Positions 49,701-60,789 of a DNA stretch of 64,000 nt are shown here, in pieces. The translations under genes were made by a program, and so were the position numbers. Source of the stretch: an uncultured Paraburkholderia sp. (GTDB lineage: Bacteria; Pseudomonadota; Gammaproteobacteria; Burkholderiales; Burkholderiaceae); NCBI GenBank assembly GCA_940746715.1, contig CALNWN010000005.1:186001-250000 (forward strand). Reading direction: 5' to 3'. How positions within the stretch are numbered: the first letter of the stretch is position 1; each line of letters begins with the position of its first letter. The notes under the pieces are model-generated. The model had not been told where the DNA came from. It did not search any database and worked only from the letters and a program-made list of their open reading frames with translations.

Positions 49701-50688
49701 AAGCTGCGCACAAGGCACGTTCGTGCCGCCGACGCTGATCGAACTCGACAGCATCGACGAATTGAAGCGTGAAGTGTTCGGCCCGGTGCTGCACGTGGTG
49801 CGCTATCGCCGCAGCCAGTTGGACACGTTGCTCGAGCAGATTCGCGCCACGGGTTACGGCCTGACGCTCGGCATCCATACGCGAATCGACGAAACCATTG
49901 CGCACGTGATCAGTCGCGCGCATGTCGGCAGCATCTACGTGAACCGCAATGTGATCGGCGCGGTGGTCGGCGTGCAGCCGTTCGGCGGCGAAGGACTGTC
50001 GGGCACTGGTCCGAAGGCCGGCGGCGCGCTGTATCTGCAGCGTCTGCTCGCCACGCGTCCGGCGGGCTTGCCGAAGTCGCTTGCGCAGGCGCTCGTCGCC
50101 GATCTCCCGCAAGCCGCGGAAAAGGGCGACAATCCGTCCGCCGCGCTGACGGCGCTGCGCGACTGGCTGATCGCCGAACGCGAGCCGCAACTGGCCGCGC
50201 GCTGCGACGGTTATCTGTCGCACATACCGGCGGGCGCGACGGCGGTGCTGTCGGGACCGACGGGCGAGCGCAACACCTACACGCTGGGCGCGCGCGGCAC
50301 GGTGCTGTGCATCGCGTCGACGGCAAGCGGCGCGCGCATGCAGTTGGCGGCAGCGCTGGCTACGGGAAATCGTGCGTTGTTCGAAGGCGCTGCCTGGGAA
50401 CAATTGGTGGCGCAGTTACCCGCGTCGCTCAAGTCGTATGCGAGCGTGCGCAAGAATGCCGACACGCCGTTCGACGCCGTGCTCTTCGAAGGCGACAGCG
50501 ATGAACTGCTGACGCTCGTGAAGGAAGTAGCGAAGCGCCCGGGTCCGATCGTGTCGGTGCAAGGCGCCGCGTCGCGCGCTGGAGAACGGCGACGAAGACT
50601 ACGCGCTGGAGCGTCTGCTGACGGAACGCTCGGTCAGCGTGAACACGGCCGCGGCCGGCGGTATGCGAATTTGATGACGATCGGCTGA
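46767..50688 (+). pseudogene. putA: Bifunctional proline dehydrogenase/glutamate-semialdehyde dehydrogenase PutA, about six frameshifts
   Basis: ATG at 46767. N-terminal ribbon-helix-helix DNA-binding domain (TTLGVKVDDFLRSRLKDAAT) is in frame. The PRODH barrel (GPGISIKLSALHPRYSRSQQ, RIMVRLVKGAYWDTEIKRAQ) is in another. The ALDH domain (CISPWNFPLAIFMGQ; LIAETGGQNAMIVDSSALAE; DSAGQRCSALRVLCLQDD with the catalytic Cys) spans two more. Breaks: loss of a 7-bp repeat near 47298, +2 near 48150, -1 near 49098, +1 near 49431, and a compensating pair near 50578 and 50666 that restores NLMTIG. Proline catabolism and PutA self-repression should both be lost. Confidence 0.9.
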
Positions 50689-50781
50689 GCGAACCTCACC
50701 GATTCAAGCGGTCATTAAAACGGAAGCGGTAACGGCGATCCCGGAAGCCGCTCCATCCACACCTGGTACCAAGGAGAAGAT

Positions 50782-51923
50782 ATGCAACACAAGATGAAAC
50801 AGCTGGCAGGCGCAGCGCTGGTTGCGGCGATGTCGCTGGCGGGGACGGCCAACGCTCAATCCACGGAAGACGTGAAGATCGGTTTCGCCGGTCCGATGAC
50901 GGGCGCACAGGCGCACTACGGCAAGGACTTCCAGAACGGCATCACGCTGGCGGTCGAAGATATGAACGCGACGAAGCCGGTGATCGGCGGCAAGCCGGTC
51001 CGCTTCGTGCTCGATGCGGCCGACGACCAGGCCGACCCGCGCACCGGCACGACCGTCGCGCAGAAGCTGGTGGACGACGGCATCAAGGGCATGCTCGGCC
51101 ACTTCAACTCGGGCACGACGATTCCGGCATCGCGCATCTACGCGAACGCGGGCATTCCCGAGATCGCCATGGCGACGGCGCCTGAATACACGCAACAAGG
51201 TTTCAAGACCACGTTCCGCATGATGACGTCCGACACGCAGCAAGGCTCGGTCGCGTTCGCGGTGAAGTCGCTGGGCGTGAAGAAGATCGTGATCATCGAC
51301 GACCGCACGGCATACGGCCAGGGTCTCGCCGATCAGTTCGAGAAGGCGGCGAAGGCGGCGGGCGGCTCGATCGTCGATCGTTGAATACACGAACGACAAG
51401 GCCGTGGACTTCAAGTCGATTCTGACCAAGGTGAAATCGGTCAGCCCGGATCTGATCTACTACGGCGGCGCCGATTCGCAGGCAGCGCCGATGGTCAAGC
51501 AGATGAAGGCGCTCGGCATCAAGGCGCCGCTGATGGGCGGCGAAATGGTCCATACGCCGACGTTCATCCAGCGCGGGCGATGCGGCGAACGGCACGGTGG
51601 CATCGCTCGCCGGCCTGCCGCTGGAAGAAATGCCGGGCGGCAAGGACTACGTCGCGAAGTACAAGAAGCGCTTCAACGAAGACGTGCAAACGTACTCGCC
51701 GTATGCCTACGACGGCGCGATGGCCATGTTTGCCGCCATGAAGAAGGCGAACTCGACGGACCCGGCCAAGTACCTGCCGCTGCTCGCGAAGACGTCGATG
51801 CCGGCGGTGACGTCGTCGAATCTCTCGTACGACGCCAAGGGCGACCTGAAGAACGGCGGCATCACGCTGTACAAGGTTGTCGACGGCAAGTGGACGACGC
51901 TGCAAAGCGTGGGCGGCAAGTAA
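50782..51923 (+). pseudogene. Leucine/isoleucine/valine-type binding protein, two frameshifts
   Basis: AAGGAGA before the ATG at 50782; signal peptide ending GTANA|Q. Peripla_BP_6 domain: VKIGFAGPMTGAQAHYGKDF, LDAADDQADPRTGTTVAQKL, LGHFNSGTTIPASRIYANAG. An extra T near 51382 (GATCGTTGAATAC) ends the frame. IYYGGADSQAAPMVKQMKAL is in a second frame, and loss of a GC dinucleotide near 51575 puts GTVASLAGLPLEEMPGGKDY to the stop at 51923 in a third. Periplasmic amino-acid binding; no permease genes adjacent. Confidence 0.87.
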
Positions 51924-51955
51924 GCTGATTTTGCAGCTTGTTTGACGTCGTGAGG

Positions 51956-51978
51956 ACCCCGCTTCGGCGGGGTTTTTT
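51956..51978 (+). terminator. Intrinsic terminator after the LivK-type pseudogene
   Basis: ACCCCGC-TTCG-GCGGGGT followed by TTTTT. Confidence 0.92.
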
Positions 51979-52080
51979 ATGGGCGCCAGCGGGCTTTGCA
52001 AAAGCGGTCCATTCAGCCTTCTCCCGAAAATGATTTGATCGACAATCACTTCGGGCGGGCGCGGGCATGGATCCGCGTCT

Positions 52081-52102
52081 TTATACGAGAGTTGTCGTAT
52101 AA
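52081..52102. promoter_or_regulatory. Palindromic operator candidate TTATACGA-N6-TCGTATAA
   Basis: Perfect 8-bp inverted repeat with a 6-bp centre, ending just before the GGAGG ribosome site of the following small gene. Position and symmetry are typical of autoregulated toxin-antitoxin operons. Confidence 0.6.
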
Positions 52103-52114
52103 GTGGAGGCGCGG

Positions 52115-52344
52115 TTGTCGATAGGAAGTCAGTTCAAAGCAGTCAGGCGCGCGGTCATCGCCGCGCTAAGATCGGGCAGGTTCCAGCACGAGGCCCGCGC
52201 TGGCATCAATGGCACGCAGTACCGCGCGTCACCGCACCATAGTGTTCCCGCCATTGACGTGCACATCATCGAATCGGGTGGATGGTACGTGAAGTTTTAT
52301 TTTGTGGGCGATCCGGACACTGGTTTATCAGTGTGCACCAATGA
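52115..52344 (+). pseudogene. Small toxin-like protein, frameshifted near its end
   Basis: TTG at 52115 with GGAGG 5 nt upstream (a GTG at 52103 is an alternative). The product reads SIGSQFKAVRRAVIAALRSG, GINGTQYRASPHHSVPAIDV, then HIIESGGWYVKFYFVGDPDT. One base appears lost near 52322; in the next frame the sequence gives FISVHQ and a TGA at 52342-52344 that overlaps the next ATG (ATGA). Repaired length is about 76 aa, with an end of two beta strands (YVKFYFV, FISVH) as in RelE/MqsR-like folds. Family not recognised; the toxin role is inferred from gene order, overlap and operator. Without repair the frame runs to 52513. Confidence 0.5.
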
Positions 52345-53168
52345 GCCAAACCATGAAAATGAAACTCTACGAGGAAGGCGAGCGGAGCAAGGCAATTTGT
52401 GGGCATTGCAAGCGCCTCGTCGGCACGACGTTTCGCCGGCGCGATGTGCCGTTCAGCGACGGCAAAGGTCAGGCGAGGAACATTCTTGCAGCGGTGTGCG
52501 ACCTATGCGATGAAGTCGTCGCCGTTCCTGCGCAATCCACGCCGGCCATACGGGAAGCGCGGCACAAGGAAGTCAGGCCGATCGAAGCTCAACTGCCTGC
52601 CATTTATCTGGACGTGCTCGATCTGGCGGCATTCATGATCGATAGCGCCAGTTCGACGGAATTCCGCAAAGTGCTGATGACGCTTTATCTGCACCGGTTT
52701 GCTTCCGGCGAGTATCCGCGTGCCAGGCTGATCAAGGCACACCAATCCGCGATTGAACGTTTCAAGGAACGCCGGGGCGTGGCGCGCCGCCGGCTTTCCA
52801 TGAAGGTAACGCCGCGCATCGCCGAGGACCTGAAGACGCTGATGCACGAGACGACACTGAGCCAGACCGAGGTCATCAAGTCCGTCATCTATCAGATTCA
52901 ATCGGACGTTATTGAAGCCCAGAAGCCGGCTTTGCTGAAGGAACTGGGCGCACTGTCCGTCATCTATACGCGTAGCGCGCTTCGCGCGCATGGAGAGCCC
53001 CGCCATTTTCGTCAGCGGGGCTGGTTGCAGGTTCCTTGCCGTCGGTCGCCTTCACTCCCCCCGCAACTTCCTCCCCTGCTCCCGAATCTGTTCGAGCGTC
53101 GCGCCCGGCGTGCTCGCCTCCTGCGGCATGCGGATCTCGATCACCGCGGCGCGCTTCACCTCCAGTGA
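52341..53168 (+). CDS. Zinc-ribbon plus ribbon-helix-helix protein, antitoxin-like
   Basis: ATG at 52341 overlaps the repaired stop of the preceding gene. Residues 20-56 hold Cys20-x2-Cys23 and Cys53-x2-Cys56 (CGHC, CDLC), the spacing of the YgiT/MqsA zinc ribbon. Residues 80-145 are helical. Residues 151-190 (RLSMKVTPRIAEDLKTLMHE, TTLSQTEVIKSVIYQI) resemble a ribbon-helix-helix DNA-binding domain. MqsA antitoxins have the same N-terminal ribbon but a helix-turn-helix C-terminus. After about residue 208 the sequence becomes Arg/Pro-rich, crosses a GC hairpin (52996-53022) and overlaps the convergent gene, so the natural stop is probably lost. Function inferred. Confidence 0.55.
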   Translation: MSQTMKMKLYEEGERSKAICGHCKRLVGTTFRRRDVPFSDGKGQARNILAAVCDLCDEVVAVPAQSTPAIREARHKEVRPIEAQLPAIYLDVLDLAAFMIDSASSTEFRKVLMTLYLHRFASGEYPRARLIKAHQSAIERFKERRGVARRRLSMKVTPRIAEDLKTLMHETTLSQTEVIKSVIYQIQSDVIEAQKPALLKELGALSVIYTRSALRAHGEPRHFRQRGWLQVPCRRSPSLPPQLPPLLPNLFERRARRARLLRHADLDHRGALHLQ

Positions 53169-54765
53169 ACGCCGCAACGCCGGCAGAAATTCTTCGGTGC
53201 GTTCAACCGTCTCGCCATGCGCGCCGAACGACCGCGCGAACGCCGCGAAGTCGGGATTGGTGAGCCCTGTGCCATGCACGCGATGCGGATAATGCCGTTC
53301 CTGATGCATGCGGATCGTGCCGAACTGACTGTTGTTCACGACGATGAAAAGCACATGCAGATCGTATTGCATCGCCGTCGCCAGTTCCTGCGCGGCCATC
53401 ATGAAGCAGCCGTCGCCGGCGAGCGCGACAACCGCTCGCTGCGGATAAAGCGACTTCGCGGCAATCGCGGCCGGCACGCCATAGCCCATCGCGCCGCTGG
53501 TCGGCAGCCAGCTGCGAGCGGTACTGACGATACGAGAAGTGCCGATGCAGCCACGTCGCGTAATTGCCCGCGCCGTTCGTCAGGATCGCGTCGTCGGGAA
53601 GCTGCGCGCGCAACTGTTGAATGACTTCGCCCATCTGCACATCGCCGGGAATGGCGCGAGGCTTGCGCCAGTCCAGATACGCGCGATGCGCTTCTTCCGC
53701 CGCGCCCGCCCACGGCAGTCGATCGGCTGACGGCTTCAAGGCGGCAAGCGCCGCCGCGAGTTCCGGCATGCCGGAGACGATCGGCAAATCGGCGGCATAC
53801 ACGCGCCCGAGCTCTTCCGCGCCCTGATGCACATGAATGAGCGTCTGCCTGGTCTTCGGAATGTCGAGCAGCGTGTAGCCGTTCGTCGTGGCCTCGCCGA
53901 GCCGCGGCCCGAGCGCGAGCAACAGGTCGGCATCGCGGATGCGCTGCGCAAGCGCCGGATTGATGCCGAGGCCGACGTCGCCGGCATAGTTCGGATGCTC
54001 GTTATTCAGTGTGTCCTGATAGCGGAACGCGAGGCCGATCGGCAATTGCCAGTTTTCGACGAAGCGTTGCAAGTCCGCACAGGCGGCCGGCGTCCAGCCG
54101 CTGCCGCCCGCGATCACCATTGGCAGTTGCGCGCTCAAGCAGATCGCGCAGCCTGTCCACCTGTGCCGCCGACGGCGACGCGGCCACGCGCTGATAAGCG
54201 GGCGCGCCCGGCACGGCGTCGCACGCGTCGCTCAGCACATCTTCGGGCAAGGACAGCACGACCGGCCCCGGCCGCCCGGAAGTCGCCGTGTGAAATGCGT
54301 GGCTCAGATACTCGGGAATGCGCTTCGGATCGTCGATCTGCGCGACCCACTTCGCCATTTGCCCGAACATGCGCCGATAGTCGATCTCCTGAAACGCTTC
54401 GCGGTCCAGATGCTCGCGCGCGCATTGGCCGATCAGCAGAATCATCGGCGTGGAGTCCTGAAACGCCGTGTGCACGCCGATGGACGCATGCGTTGCGCCG
54501 GGTCCGTGACGAGCGCGACGCCCGGACGGCCCATCAGCTTGCCGACCGCTTCGGCCATGTTCGCGGCTGCGGCTTCGTGACGGCAGACAATCGTCTGAAT
54601 GTGTCCGGTTTCGTCGTGCAGCGAATCGAGCACCGCGAGAAAGCTCTCGCCGGGCACGCAGAAAACACGTTCGACGCCGTGCGTGAGCAAGGCATCGACG
54701 ACGAGGCGCGCGCCCGTGGTTCGAGCGGCGGCAGAATCGGAAACGGGAGCATTCGGCTGCGACAT
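53052..54765 (-). pseudogene. Thiamine-diphosphate-dependent enzyme (acetolactate synthase-like), three frameshifts
   Basis: GGAGG precedes the ATG at 54765. N-terminal TPP domain: LVVDALLTHGVERVFCVPGE, ETGHIQTIVCRHEAAAANMA with the catalytic Glu context (CRHEAAAA). Breaks near 54490, 54130 and 53510. Middle domain: RYQDTLNNEHPNYAGDVGLG. C-terminal TPP/Mg site: ALAGDGCFMMAAQELATAMQ ... VVNNSQFG (GDG-NN motif). The end is EQIREQGRKLRGE at 53052. Family members are acetolactate synthase, benzoylformate decarboxylase or oxalyl-CoA decarboxylase relatives; this one cannot be assigned. Isolated from ilvN, so unlikely to be the biosynthetic enzyme. Confidence 0.83.
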
Positions 54766-54949
54766 CGCGATGGAGCCTCCAGGCTGTGAGTACATGAGTG
54801 CGGTCAGATGCCGCCGGATCGACTGCAAAGTAGGCCGACCGGCGCTCTGACAGCTTACGCCGACAGTGCGTGCAGTGTCACGGCGCAGCGCAATGCATGA
54901 TCACGCGGGAGACCCTGGTCGGCGCTTGCATACCTAAAAGCGCGGGCCC

Positions 54950-54982
54950 AAAAAGCAACGCGGGCCCGAGAGCCCGCGTTGC
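54950..54982 (-). terminator. Intrinsic terminator of the gcv-sda operon
   Basis: Minus strand: GCAACGCGGGC-TCTCGG-GCCCGCGTTGC followed by TTTTT (plus-strand A run 54950-54954), 60 bp beyond the sdaA stop. Confidence 0.9.
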
Positions 54983-55041
54983 CATGCGCCGCACAATCAT
55001 CCGGGCGCCGTCCAGCACCTCGCCAGACGAACGGACCGTCC

Positions 55042-56446
55042 TCAACACTCGACGATATTCACCGCCAGGCCGCCGCGCGACGTTTCCTTGTACTTCGTCT
55101 TCATGTCGGCGCCCGTTTCGCGCATCGTCTTGATGACGGAATCGAGCGACACGTAGTGGCTGCCGTCGCCGCGCAGCGCCATACGCGCCGCGTTGACCGC
55201 TTTCACCGATGCCATTGCATTGCGCTCGATGCACGGAATCTGCACCATGCCGCCGACCGGATCGCACGTGAGCCCGAGGTTGTGCTCCATGCCGATCTCC
55301 GCTGCGTTTTCGACCTGCTTCGGCGTGCCGCCCATGACCGCGGCCAGCGCGCCCGCCGCCATCGAGCATGCCACGCCCACTTCGCCCTGACATCCCACTT
55401 CCGCGCCGGAGATGGACGCGTTCAGCTTGTACAGAATGCCGATGGCCGCGGCCGTCATCAGAAAGTCGATCACGCCCTGCTCGATCACGCCCTGCTCGTT
55501 CGCGCCGGGCATGAAGCGCGTATAGTAATGCGGCACGGCCGGAATGATGCCGGCCGCGCCGTTGGTCGGCGCGGTGACGACGCGCCCGCCCGCAGCGTTT
55601 TCCTCATTGACGGCGATCGCGTACAGATTGATCCAGTCGACCATGGAAAGCGGATCGCGCAAAGCCAGTTCCGGACTGCCCGACAGCGCGCGATATAGCT
55701 GCGGCGCGCGCCGCTTCACCTGGAACGGACCGGGCAGATTGCCGTCCGCATCCGGATTGTTGATGCCGCAGCCGCGCGACACGCACGACTGCATGACCTC
55801 CCAGATCTTCAGGAGGCCCGCGCGCGTTTCCTCTTCGGTGTGCCACGCGCGCTCGTTATCCCATATCAATTGCGCGATGCTTTTGCCGGTCGATTCGCAC
55901 AGCGCGAGCAGCTCGTTGCCGGTGCGAAACGAATGCGGCAGTTGATCCACAGCGCTGAGCACTCTGGTGTTCGGCGCGCCTGCCGTGACGACGAAGCCTC
56001 CGCCCACTGACAAATACGTCGACTCGCGCAACGTTTCGCCCTGCGCGTCGAACGCGCGCAGCTTCAGGCCGTTCGGATGTTCGGGCAGCGCCTGCCGATA
56101 GAAAGAAAAGTGCTCTTTCTGCACGAACGGCACCTCGTGCGTACCGAGCAAGGCGAGCTTGCGCGTGGTGCGGACTGCTTCGAGCCGCTGCGCAATCGTG
56201 TCGGGATTCACGGTGTCGGGCGCGTCGCCCATCAGGCCGAGCATCACGCCGCGGTCCGTGCCGTGCCCTTTGCCCGTTGCGCCGAGCGAGCCGTACAGAT
56301 CCACCTTCACCGACGCGGTGTTCGCCAGCAGCCCGTCGCGTTCGAGCCCTTGCGCGAACATCAGCGCCGCGCGCATCGGCCCCGACCGTATGCGAGCTTG
56401 ACGGACCGATGCCGATTTTGAAGAGATCGAACACGCTGACTGCCAT
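55042..56446 (-). pseudogene. sdaA: L-serine dehydratase, one-base insertion near the N-terminus
   Basis: ATG at 56446: [20 protein letters not shown] is in one frame. At about 56378 GGTCGGGGCCGATG has one G too many, and [20 protein letters not shown] onward is in another. The rest is uninterrupted to the TGA at 55042 and keeps the [4Fe-4S] cysteines ([30 protein letters not shown]). A 15-bp in-frame tandem duplication (55466-55495) adds a second EQGVI. The enzyme deaminates serine to pyruvate. It lies behind gcvP in the glycine-catabolic operon. A downstream start would lack the SSSHT loop; activity is unlikely. Confidence 0.82.
55466..55495. repeat. Perfect 15-bp in-frame tandem duplication in sdaA
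   Basis: TCGATCACGCCCTGC at 55466-55480 and 55481-55495. It produces EQGVI twice in a row in the protein. Confidence 0.93.
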
Positions 56447-56474
56447 TGACTGCTCCTGCTGATGAAGTTTTGGT

Positions 56475-57198
56475 TTAGCGCGCCGGCATCGGCAAACACA
56501 CGGCGAGCCATGCCGGCGGCGTTGCTGCGAGTTGCAGCGCAATCGGCGTATAGCGTCCGTCAAGACGCGCCGCCAGGTGAAACAGTTCCGCCGCGTTCTT
56601 CGGATCCCACTGGCCCGAATAGCTGGGCAAGCCGGCTTCGCGACGTTTTGCGTCGAACGCAACGCTCGAATGCACGAACTCCTCGTGCGTCTTGCTGCCG
56701 TTCGCATACGGCGCGAGTCAGTTGAGCGCGGCTTGCAGCGACGCGCCGTTCGCGCCCTTTTCCGGCAGCCGGTTGCGGTTGTGGCGGCGCGCGGCGAGCG
56801 CGGCAGTCACGAGCGGCCGCAGATCGTAAGTGACATAGTGCAGCGCGTCACGCGAGCGCGGCGTCGCGCAGCAACGCGAGATCCTTCTCCGCTTCCACGC
56901 TCTGATCGTAGATGCCTTCGTGCGGCAGCGTACCTTCGGTGTGCAGCCTCGCTTGCGCATGCGGCGGGTCGTTCAGATGCGCCTGCACATTGCTCACCAA
57001 AGCCTTCACGCCAGGATCGGCGTTGGTGCGCTCGCTGGTTTGCCACGCGGGGGCCGCGCAGAAATTCATCTCTGCTTGCGCATACCGCAGCGGCAGCAGC
57101 ACGGCGGCGCTGGCAAAGAGCCAGCCGCAAGCTTGCCGCCGCATGTGAACTCGCATTGCTTCGGCCGGGCTTTGCATCAATCGCACCTTTCGCACCAT
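56475..57198 (-). pseudogene. Alginate lyase-like (AlgL/PL5) gene, deleted and frameshifted
   Basis: The first frame from about 57198 holds a signal-like segment (GWLFASAAVLLPLRYAQAE), then LHTEGTLPHEGIYDQSVEAE and KDLALLRDAALA, then stops. Fragments in other frames read DALHYVTYDLRPLVTAALAA, EKGANGASLQAALN, and [40 protein letters not shown] to the stop near 56475. These match the order of an alginate-lyase-type alpha/alpha barrel, but the total is ~240 codons where ~350 is usual, so one or two internal deletions accompany the frameshifts. Poly-mannuronate degradation would be lost. It is inserted between gcvP and sdaA on the same strand. Confidence 0.65.
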
Positions 57199-57314
57199 GC
57201 GAAACTCCTCGTTGGGCTGATTCGGTGTGAGATGTTAGCCGTTTGCGGCGTGAAGCGATAGAACCGCGCACCGCCCGCCTGTCACCGGCGGACGGCGCAC
57301 GTTTAAAGCCAGTT

Positions 57315-57348
57315 TTACTCGTAATCCGCGATTACTCGTAATCCGCGA
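57315..57348. repeat. Perfect 17-bp tandem duplication at the gcvP stop codon
   Basis: TTACTCGTAATCCGCGA at 57315-57331 and 57332-57348. The second copy encodes the end of GcvP (ADYE-stop); the first is a duplicate just beyond the stop, so it is harmless to the protein. Confidence 0.95.
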
Positions 57349-60268
57349 CCGGCACGCAGGAGCAGAACAGATTGCGATCGCCGTACACGTTGTCCGCCCG
57401 GCCGACCGGCGGCCAGTACTTTTTCGCGATCAGCGTGGGCAGCGGATAGGCCGCCGTTTCACGCGAGTACGCGTGCTTCCACGCGTCGTCGATCACGACC
57501 GCGGCCGTGTGCGGCGCGTGCTTCAGCGGATTGTCCTCGCGGTCGGCGCGGCCTTCTTCGACCGCGCGGATTTCCTCGCGGATCGCGATCATCGCTTCGA
57601 TAAAACGGTCGAGCTCTTCTTTCGATTCCGATTCCGTCGGCTCGACCATCAGCGTGCCCGGCACCGGGAAGCTCATGGTCGGCGCGTGGAAGCCGTAGTC
57701 GGCGAGGCGCTTCGCGACGTCGTCGACGGTAATGCCGCTCGTTTCCTTGATCGGACGCAGATCCAGAATGCATTCGTGCGCGACGAGACCGCCGGGGCCC
57801 GAGTACAGCACCGGATAGTGCGGCGCCAACTTCTTCGCGACGTAGTTCGCATTGAGGATCGCGGTTTCCGTCGCTGCCGTGAGGTTCTTCGCGCCCATCA
57901 TCGCGATGTACATCCACGAGATCGGCAGAATCGACGCCGAGCCGTACGGCGCGCCGGACACAGCGCCGATTCCGTTCGGCGCGCGTTCGTAGCCCGACGA
58001 AATCTGGTTCGGCAGGAATTGCGCGAGATGCGCGCCGACCGCGACCGGACCGACGCCCGGGCCGCCGCCGCCGTGCGGAATGCAGAAGGTCTTGTGCAGG
58101 TTCAGGTGCGAGACGTCGCCGCCGAACTGGCCCGGCGCCGTCAGACCGACCATGGCGTTCATGTTGGCGCCGTCCACATAGACCTGGCCGCCGCGCGCAT
58201 GCACGATCTCGCAGATTTCGCGCACATTCTGTTCGAACACGCCGTGCGTGGACGGATACGTGATCATGATCGCCGCGAGTTTGTCGGCGTGCTGATCGGC
58301 CTTCTTCTTCAGGTCTTCAATGTCGACGTTGCCTTGCGCATCGCAGGCGACGACCACGACCTGCATGCCGGCCATTTGCGCCGAAGCCGGGTTCGTGCCG
58401 TGCGCCGAAGCGGGAATCAGGCAGACGTTGCGATGCCCTTCGCCGCGCGACGCGTGGTAGGCGTGGATGATCAGGAGGCCCGCATATTCGCCCTGCGAGC
58501 CCGCGTTCGGCTGTAGCGAAACGGCCGCGTAGCCGGTGGCCGCGACCAGCATCGCTTCGAGCTGATCGATCATTTCGCGGTAGCCGACGGTTTGCTCGGC
58601 CGGCGCGAACAGATGGATCTGGCCGAATTCGGGCCACGTGACCGGCAGCATTTCCGAGGTCGCGTTCAGCTTCATCGTGCACGAGCCGAGCGGAATCATC
58701 GAACGGTCGAGCGCGAGGTCCTTGTCCGACAGGCTGCGCAGATAACGCAGCATTTCCGTTTCCGAATGATGACGGTTGAACACGTGGTGCGTGAGATAGG
58801 CGCTCGTGCGTTCGAGCGATGCCGGCACCGAAGGCGTGTTCGAAGCCGCCACTGCTGAGTCCAGCGCGTCGACTTGCGGCACGTCGCTCGCGCCAGCGGC
58901 TTGCGCGAAGACGGCGAGCAGATCCGCGAGGTCGCCGCGCGTGGTCGTTTCGTCGATCGACACGCCGACTTGCGTGTCGCTCACGCGGCGCAGGTTGATG
59001 CGCTTCGCTTTGGCCGCGTCGTGCAGCGCTTGCGTGCGCGCACCGGTGTCGAACGTGAGTGTGTCAAAAAACGTTTCGTTGACAAGCGAGTAGCCGAGCT
59101 GCTTCGCGCCTTGCGCGAGCAACGTGGCGATGCGGTTCACGCGCAGCGCGATGGTCTTCAGGCCGCGCGGGCCGTGATAGACCGCGTACATGCTGGCCAT
59201 GATGGCGAGCAGCGCCTGCGCGGTACATACATTCGACGTCGCCTTCTCGCGGCGAATGTGTTGTTCGCGCGTTTGCAGCGCGAGGCGCAGCGCGGGGTTG
59301 CCTTGCGCGTCGACAGTCACGCCGACGAGACGGCCCGGCATCTGACGCTTGAATTCGTCGCGCACCGCGAGGTAAGCCGCATGCGAGCCGCCGAAGCCGA
59401 CCGGCACGCCGAAGCGCTGCGTATTGCCCACCGCCACGTCGGCACCCCATTCGCCCGGCGGCGTGAGCACGGTGAGCGCGAGCAGGTCGGCGGCGACGAC
59501 CACGTGGCCGCCCGCTGCGTGGATGGCTTCGGTGAGCGCGCGGTAGTCGCGCACGTCGCCGTTGACGCCCGGATATTGCAACAGCACGCCGAACGCGTTC
59601 GCGTTCGCGGCTTCGTCTGCGGAACCGACTTTCACTTCGATGCCGACCGGCGTGGCGCGCGTTTTCACCACTTCGATGGTTTGCGGCAACACGTCGTCGG
59701 CGACGTAGAACACGTTCGACTTCGGTTTGCCGACGCGTTGCAGCAGCGTCATGGCTTCGGCCGCGGCGGTGGCTTCGTCGAGCAAGGAAGCATTGGAAAT
59801 GGCGAGGCCGGTCAGATCGACCACCATCTGCTGGAAGTTCAGCAGCGCTTCCAGACGCCCCTGCGAAATTTCCGGCTGATATGGCGTGTACGCCGTGTAC
59901 CAAGCCGGATTTTCCAGCACGTTACGCAGGATCACCGTCGGCGTGTGCGCGTTGTAGTAACCCTGCCCGATGTACGAGCGGAACACCTGGTTCTTGTCCG
60001 CCAGCTCGCGCAAGGCGGCGAGCGCTTCCGCTTCACTTTTCGGCTGCGCGAAGGGGCCGAGCGGCAGCGGCTCGGTGCGGCGGATCGTCTTCGGAATGAC
60101 GGCGTCGATCAGCGCCGCGCGCGACGCGAAACCGAGCGCTTCGAGCATGGCCTGCTGGTCGGCCGAATCCGGGCCGATGTGCCGTTCGGCGAAGGCGTCA
60201 TGCACTTCGAGCACGGCAAGCGAGAGAGGAGTGCGGTTCATCAGACGATCAGGGTGTTCGAGCTTCAT
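57332..60268 (-). CDS. gcvP: Glycine dehydrogenase (decarboxylating), P-protein
   Basis: 978 aa single-chain P-protein. N-terminal [21 protein letters not shown]-terminal half with the PLP site [20 protein letters not shown], Lys at about residue 726, and [20 protein letters not shown]. Decarboxylates glycine and passes the aminomethyl group to lipoyl-GcvH. The frame is intact over almost 3 kb between damaged neighbours. Third structural gene of the operon gcvT-gcvH-gcvP. Confidence 0.97.
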   Translation of the reverse strand: MKLEHPDRLMNRTPLSLAVLEVHDAFAERHIGPDSADQQAMLEALGFASRAALIDAVIPKTIRRTEPLPLGPFAQPKSEAEALAALRELADKNQVFRSYIGQGYYNAHTPTVILRNVLENPAWYTAYTPYQPEISQGRLEALLNFQQMVVDLTGLAISNASLLDEATAAAEAMTLLQRVGKPKSNVFYVADDVLPQTIEVVKTRATPVGIEVKVGSADEAANANAFGVLLQYPGVNGDVRDYRALTEAIHAAGGHVVVAADLLALTVLTPPGEWGADVAVGNTQRFGVPVGFGGSHAAYLAVRDEFKRQMPGRLVGVTVDAQGNPALRLALQTREQHIRREKATSNVCTAQALLAIMASMYAVYHGPRGLKTIALRVNRIATLLAQGAKQLGYSLVNETFFDTLTFDTGARTQALHDAAKAKRINLRRVSDTQVGVSIDETTTRGDLADLLAVFAQAAGASDVPQVDALDSAVAASNTPSVPASLERTSAYLTHHVFNRHHSETEMLRYLRSLSDKDLALDRSMIPLGSCTMKLNATSEMLPVTWPEFGQIHLFAPAEQTVGYREMIDQLEAMLVAATGYAAVSLQPNAGSQGEYAGLLIIHAYHASRGEGHRNVCLIPASAHGTNPASAQMAGMQVVVVACDAQGNVDIEDLKKKADQHADKLAAIMITYPSTHGVFEQNVREICEIVHARGGQVYVDGANMNAMVGLTAPGQFGGDVSHLNLHKTFCIPHGGGGPGVGPVAVGAHLAQFLPNQISSGYERAPNGIGAVSGAPYGSASILPISWMYIAMMGAKNLTAATETAILNANYVAKKLAPHYPVLYSGPGGLVAHECILDLRPIKETSGITVDDVAKRLADYGFHAPTMSFPVPGTLMVEPTESESKEELDRFIEAMIAIREEIRAVEEGRADREDNPLKHAPHTAAVVIDDAWKHAYSRETAAYPLPTLIAKKYWPPVGRADNVYGDRNLFCSCVPVADYE

Positions 60269-60338
60269 GGTGTTCCTGGCGGTGCGGCTGTCCTTCAGCG
60301 AAGGGCGCGCCGCACCTGACGGTTAGACGAGAGGTGAA

Positions 60339-60719
60339 TCAGGCGCCGATCGACTTGGAATACGCGTCGGCGTCGATCAGGCGGTCGAGCGTGGCGTCTG
60401 ACGCCGGCTTGATCTTGAAGAGCCAGCTTTCGTACGGCGCGCTGTTCACGGAATCCGGCGAGTCGCCCACGGCGCTGTTCGCCTCGATGACTTCTCCGGA
60501 AACCGGCGCGTAAATGTCCGACGCGGCTTTCACGGATTCGATCACGGCGACGGTGTCGCCCGCGGTGACGGTCTTGCCCAGTTCCTGGACTTCGAAGAAG
60601 ACGATGTCGCCGAGCGCTTCCTGCGCGTGGTCGGTAATGCCGACCGTCAGCGTGCCGTCCGCTTCGGTGCGGACCCATTCGTGCGATTCGGTGTATTTCA
60701 GATCGGCCGGGATGCTCAT
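60339..60719 (-). CDS. gcvH: Glycine cleavage system H-protein
   Basis: 126 aa. Lipoyl-attachment Lys64 in [21 protein letters not shown]-terminal [11 protein letters not shown] typical. Carries the aminomethyl group between GcvP and GcvT. Intact; 70 bp from gcvP. Confidence 0.97.
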   Translation of the reverse strand: MSIPADLKYTESHEWVRTEADGTLTVGITDHAQEALGDIVFFEVQELGKTVTAGDTVAVIESVKAASDIYAPVSGEVIEANSAVGDSPDSVNSAPYESWLFKIKPASDATLDRLIDADAYSKSIGA

Positions 60720-60789
60720 CGGATGCTCCTATGCGGTGTGATTCGGTAATGTCTGGATAAGGTGACGCGCGCTGGTTGCCGGCGGCGGC

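Noticed and set aside
58874..60319. 481-codon plus-strand frame
   Set aside because: Shadow of gcvP; Arg-rich composition.
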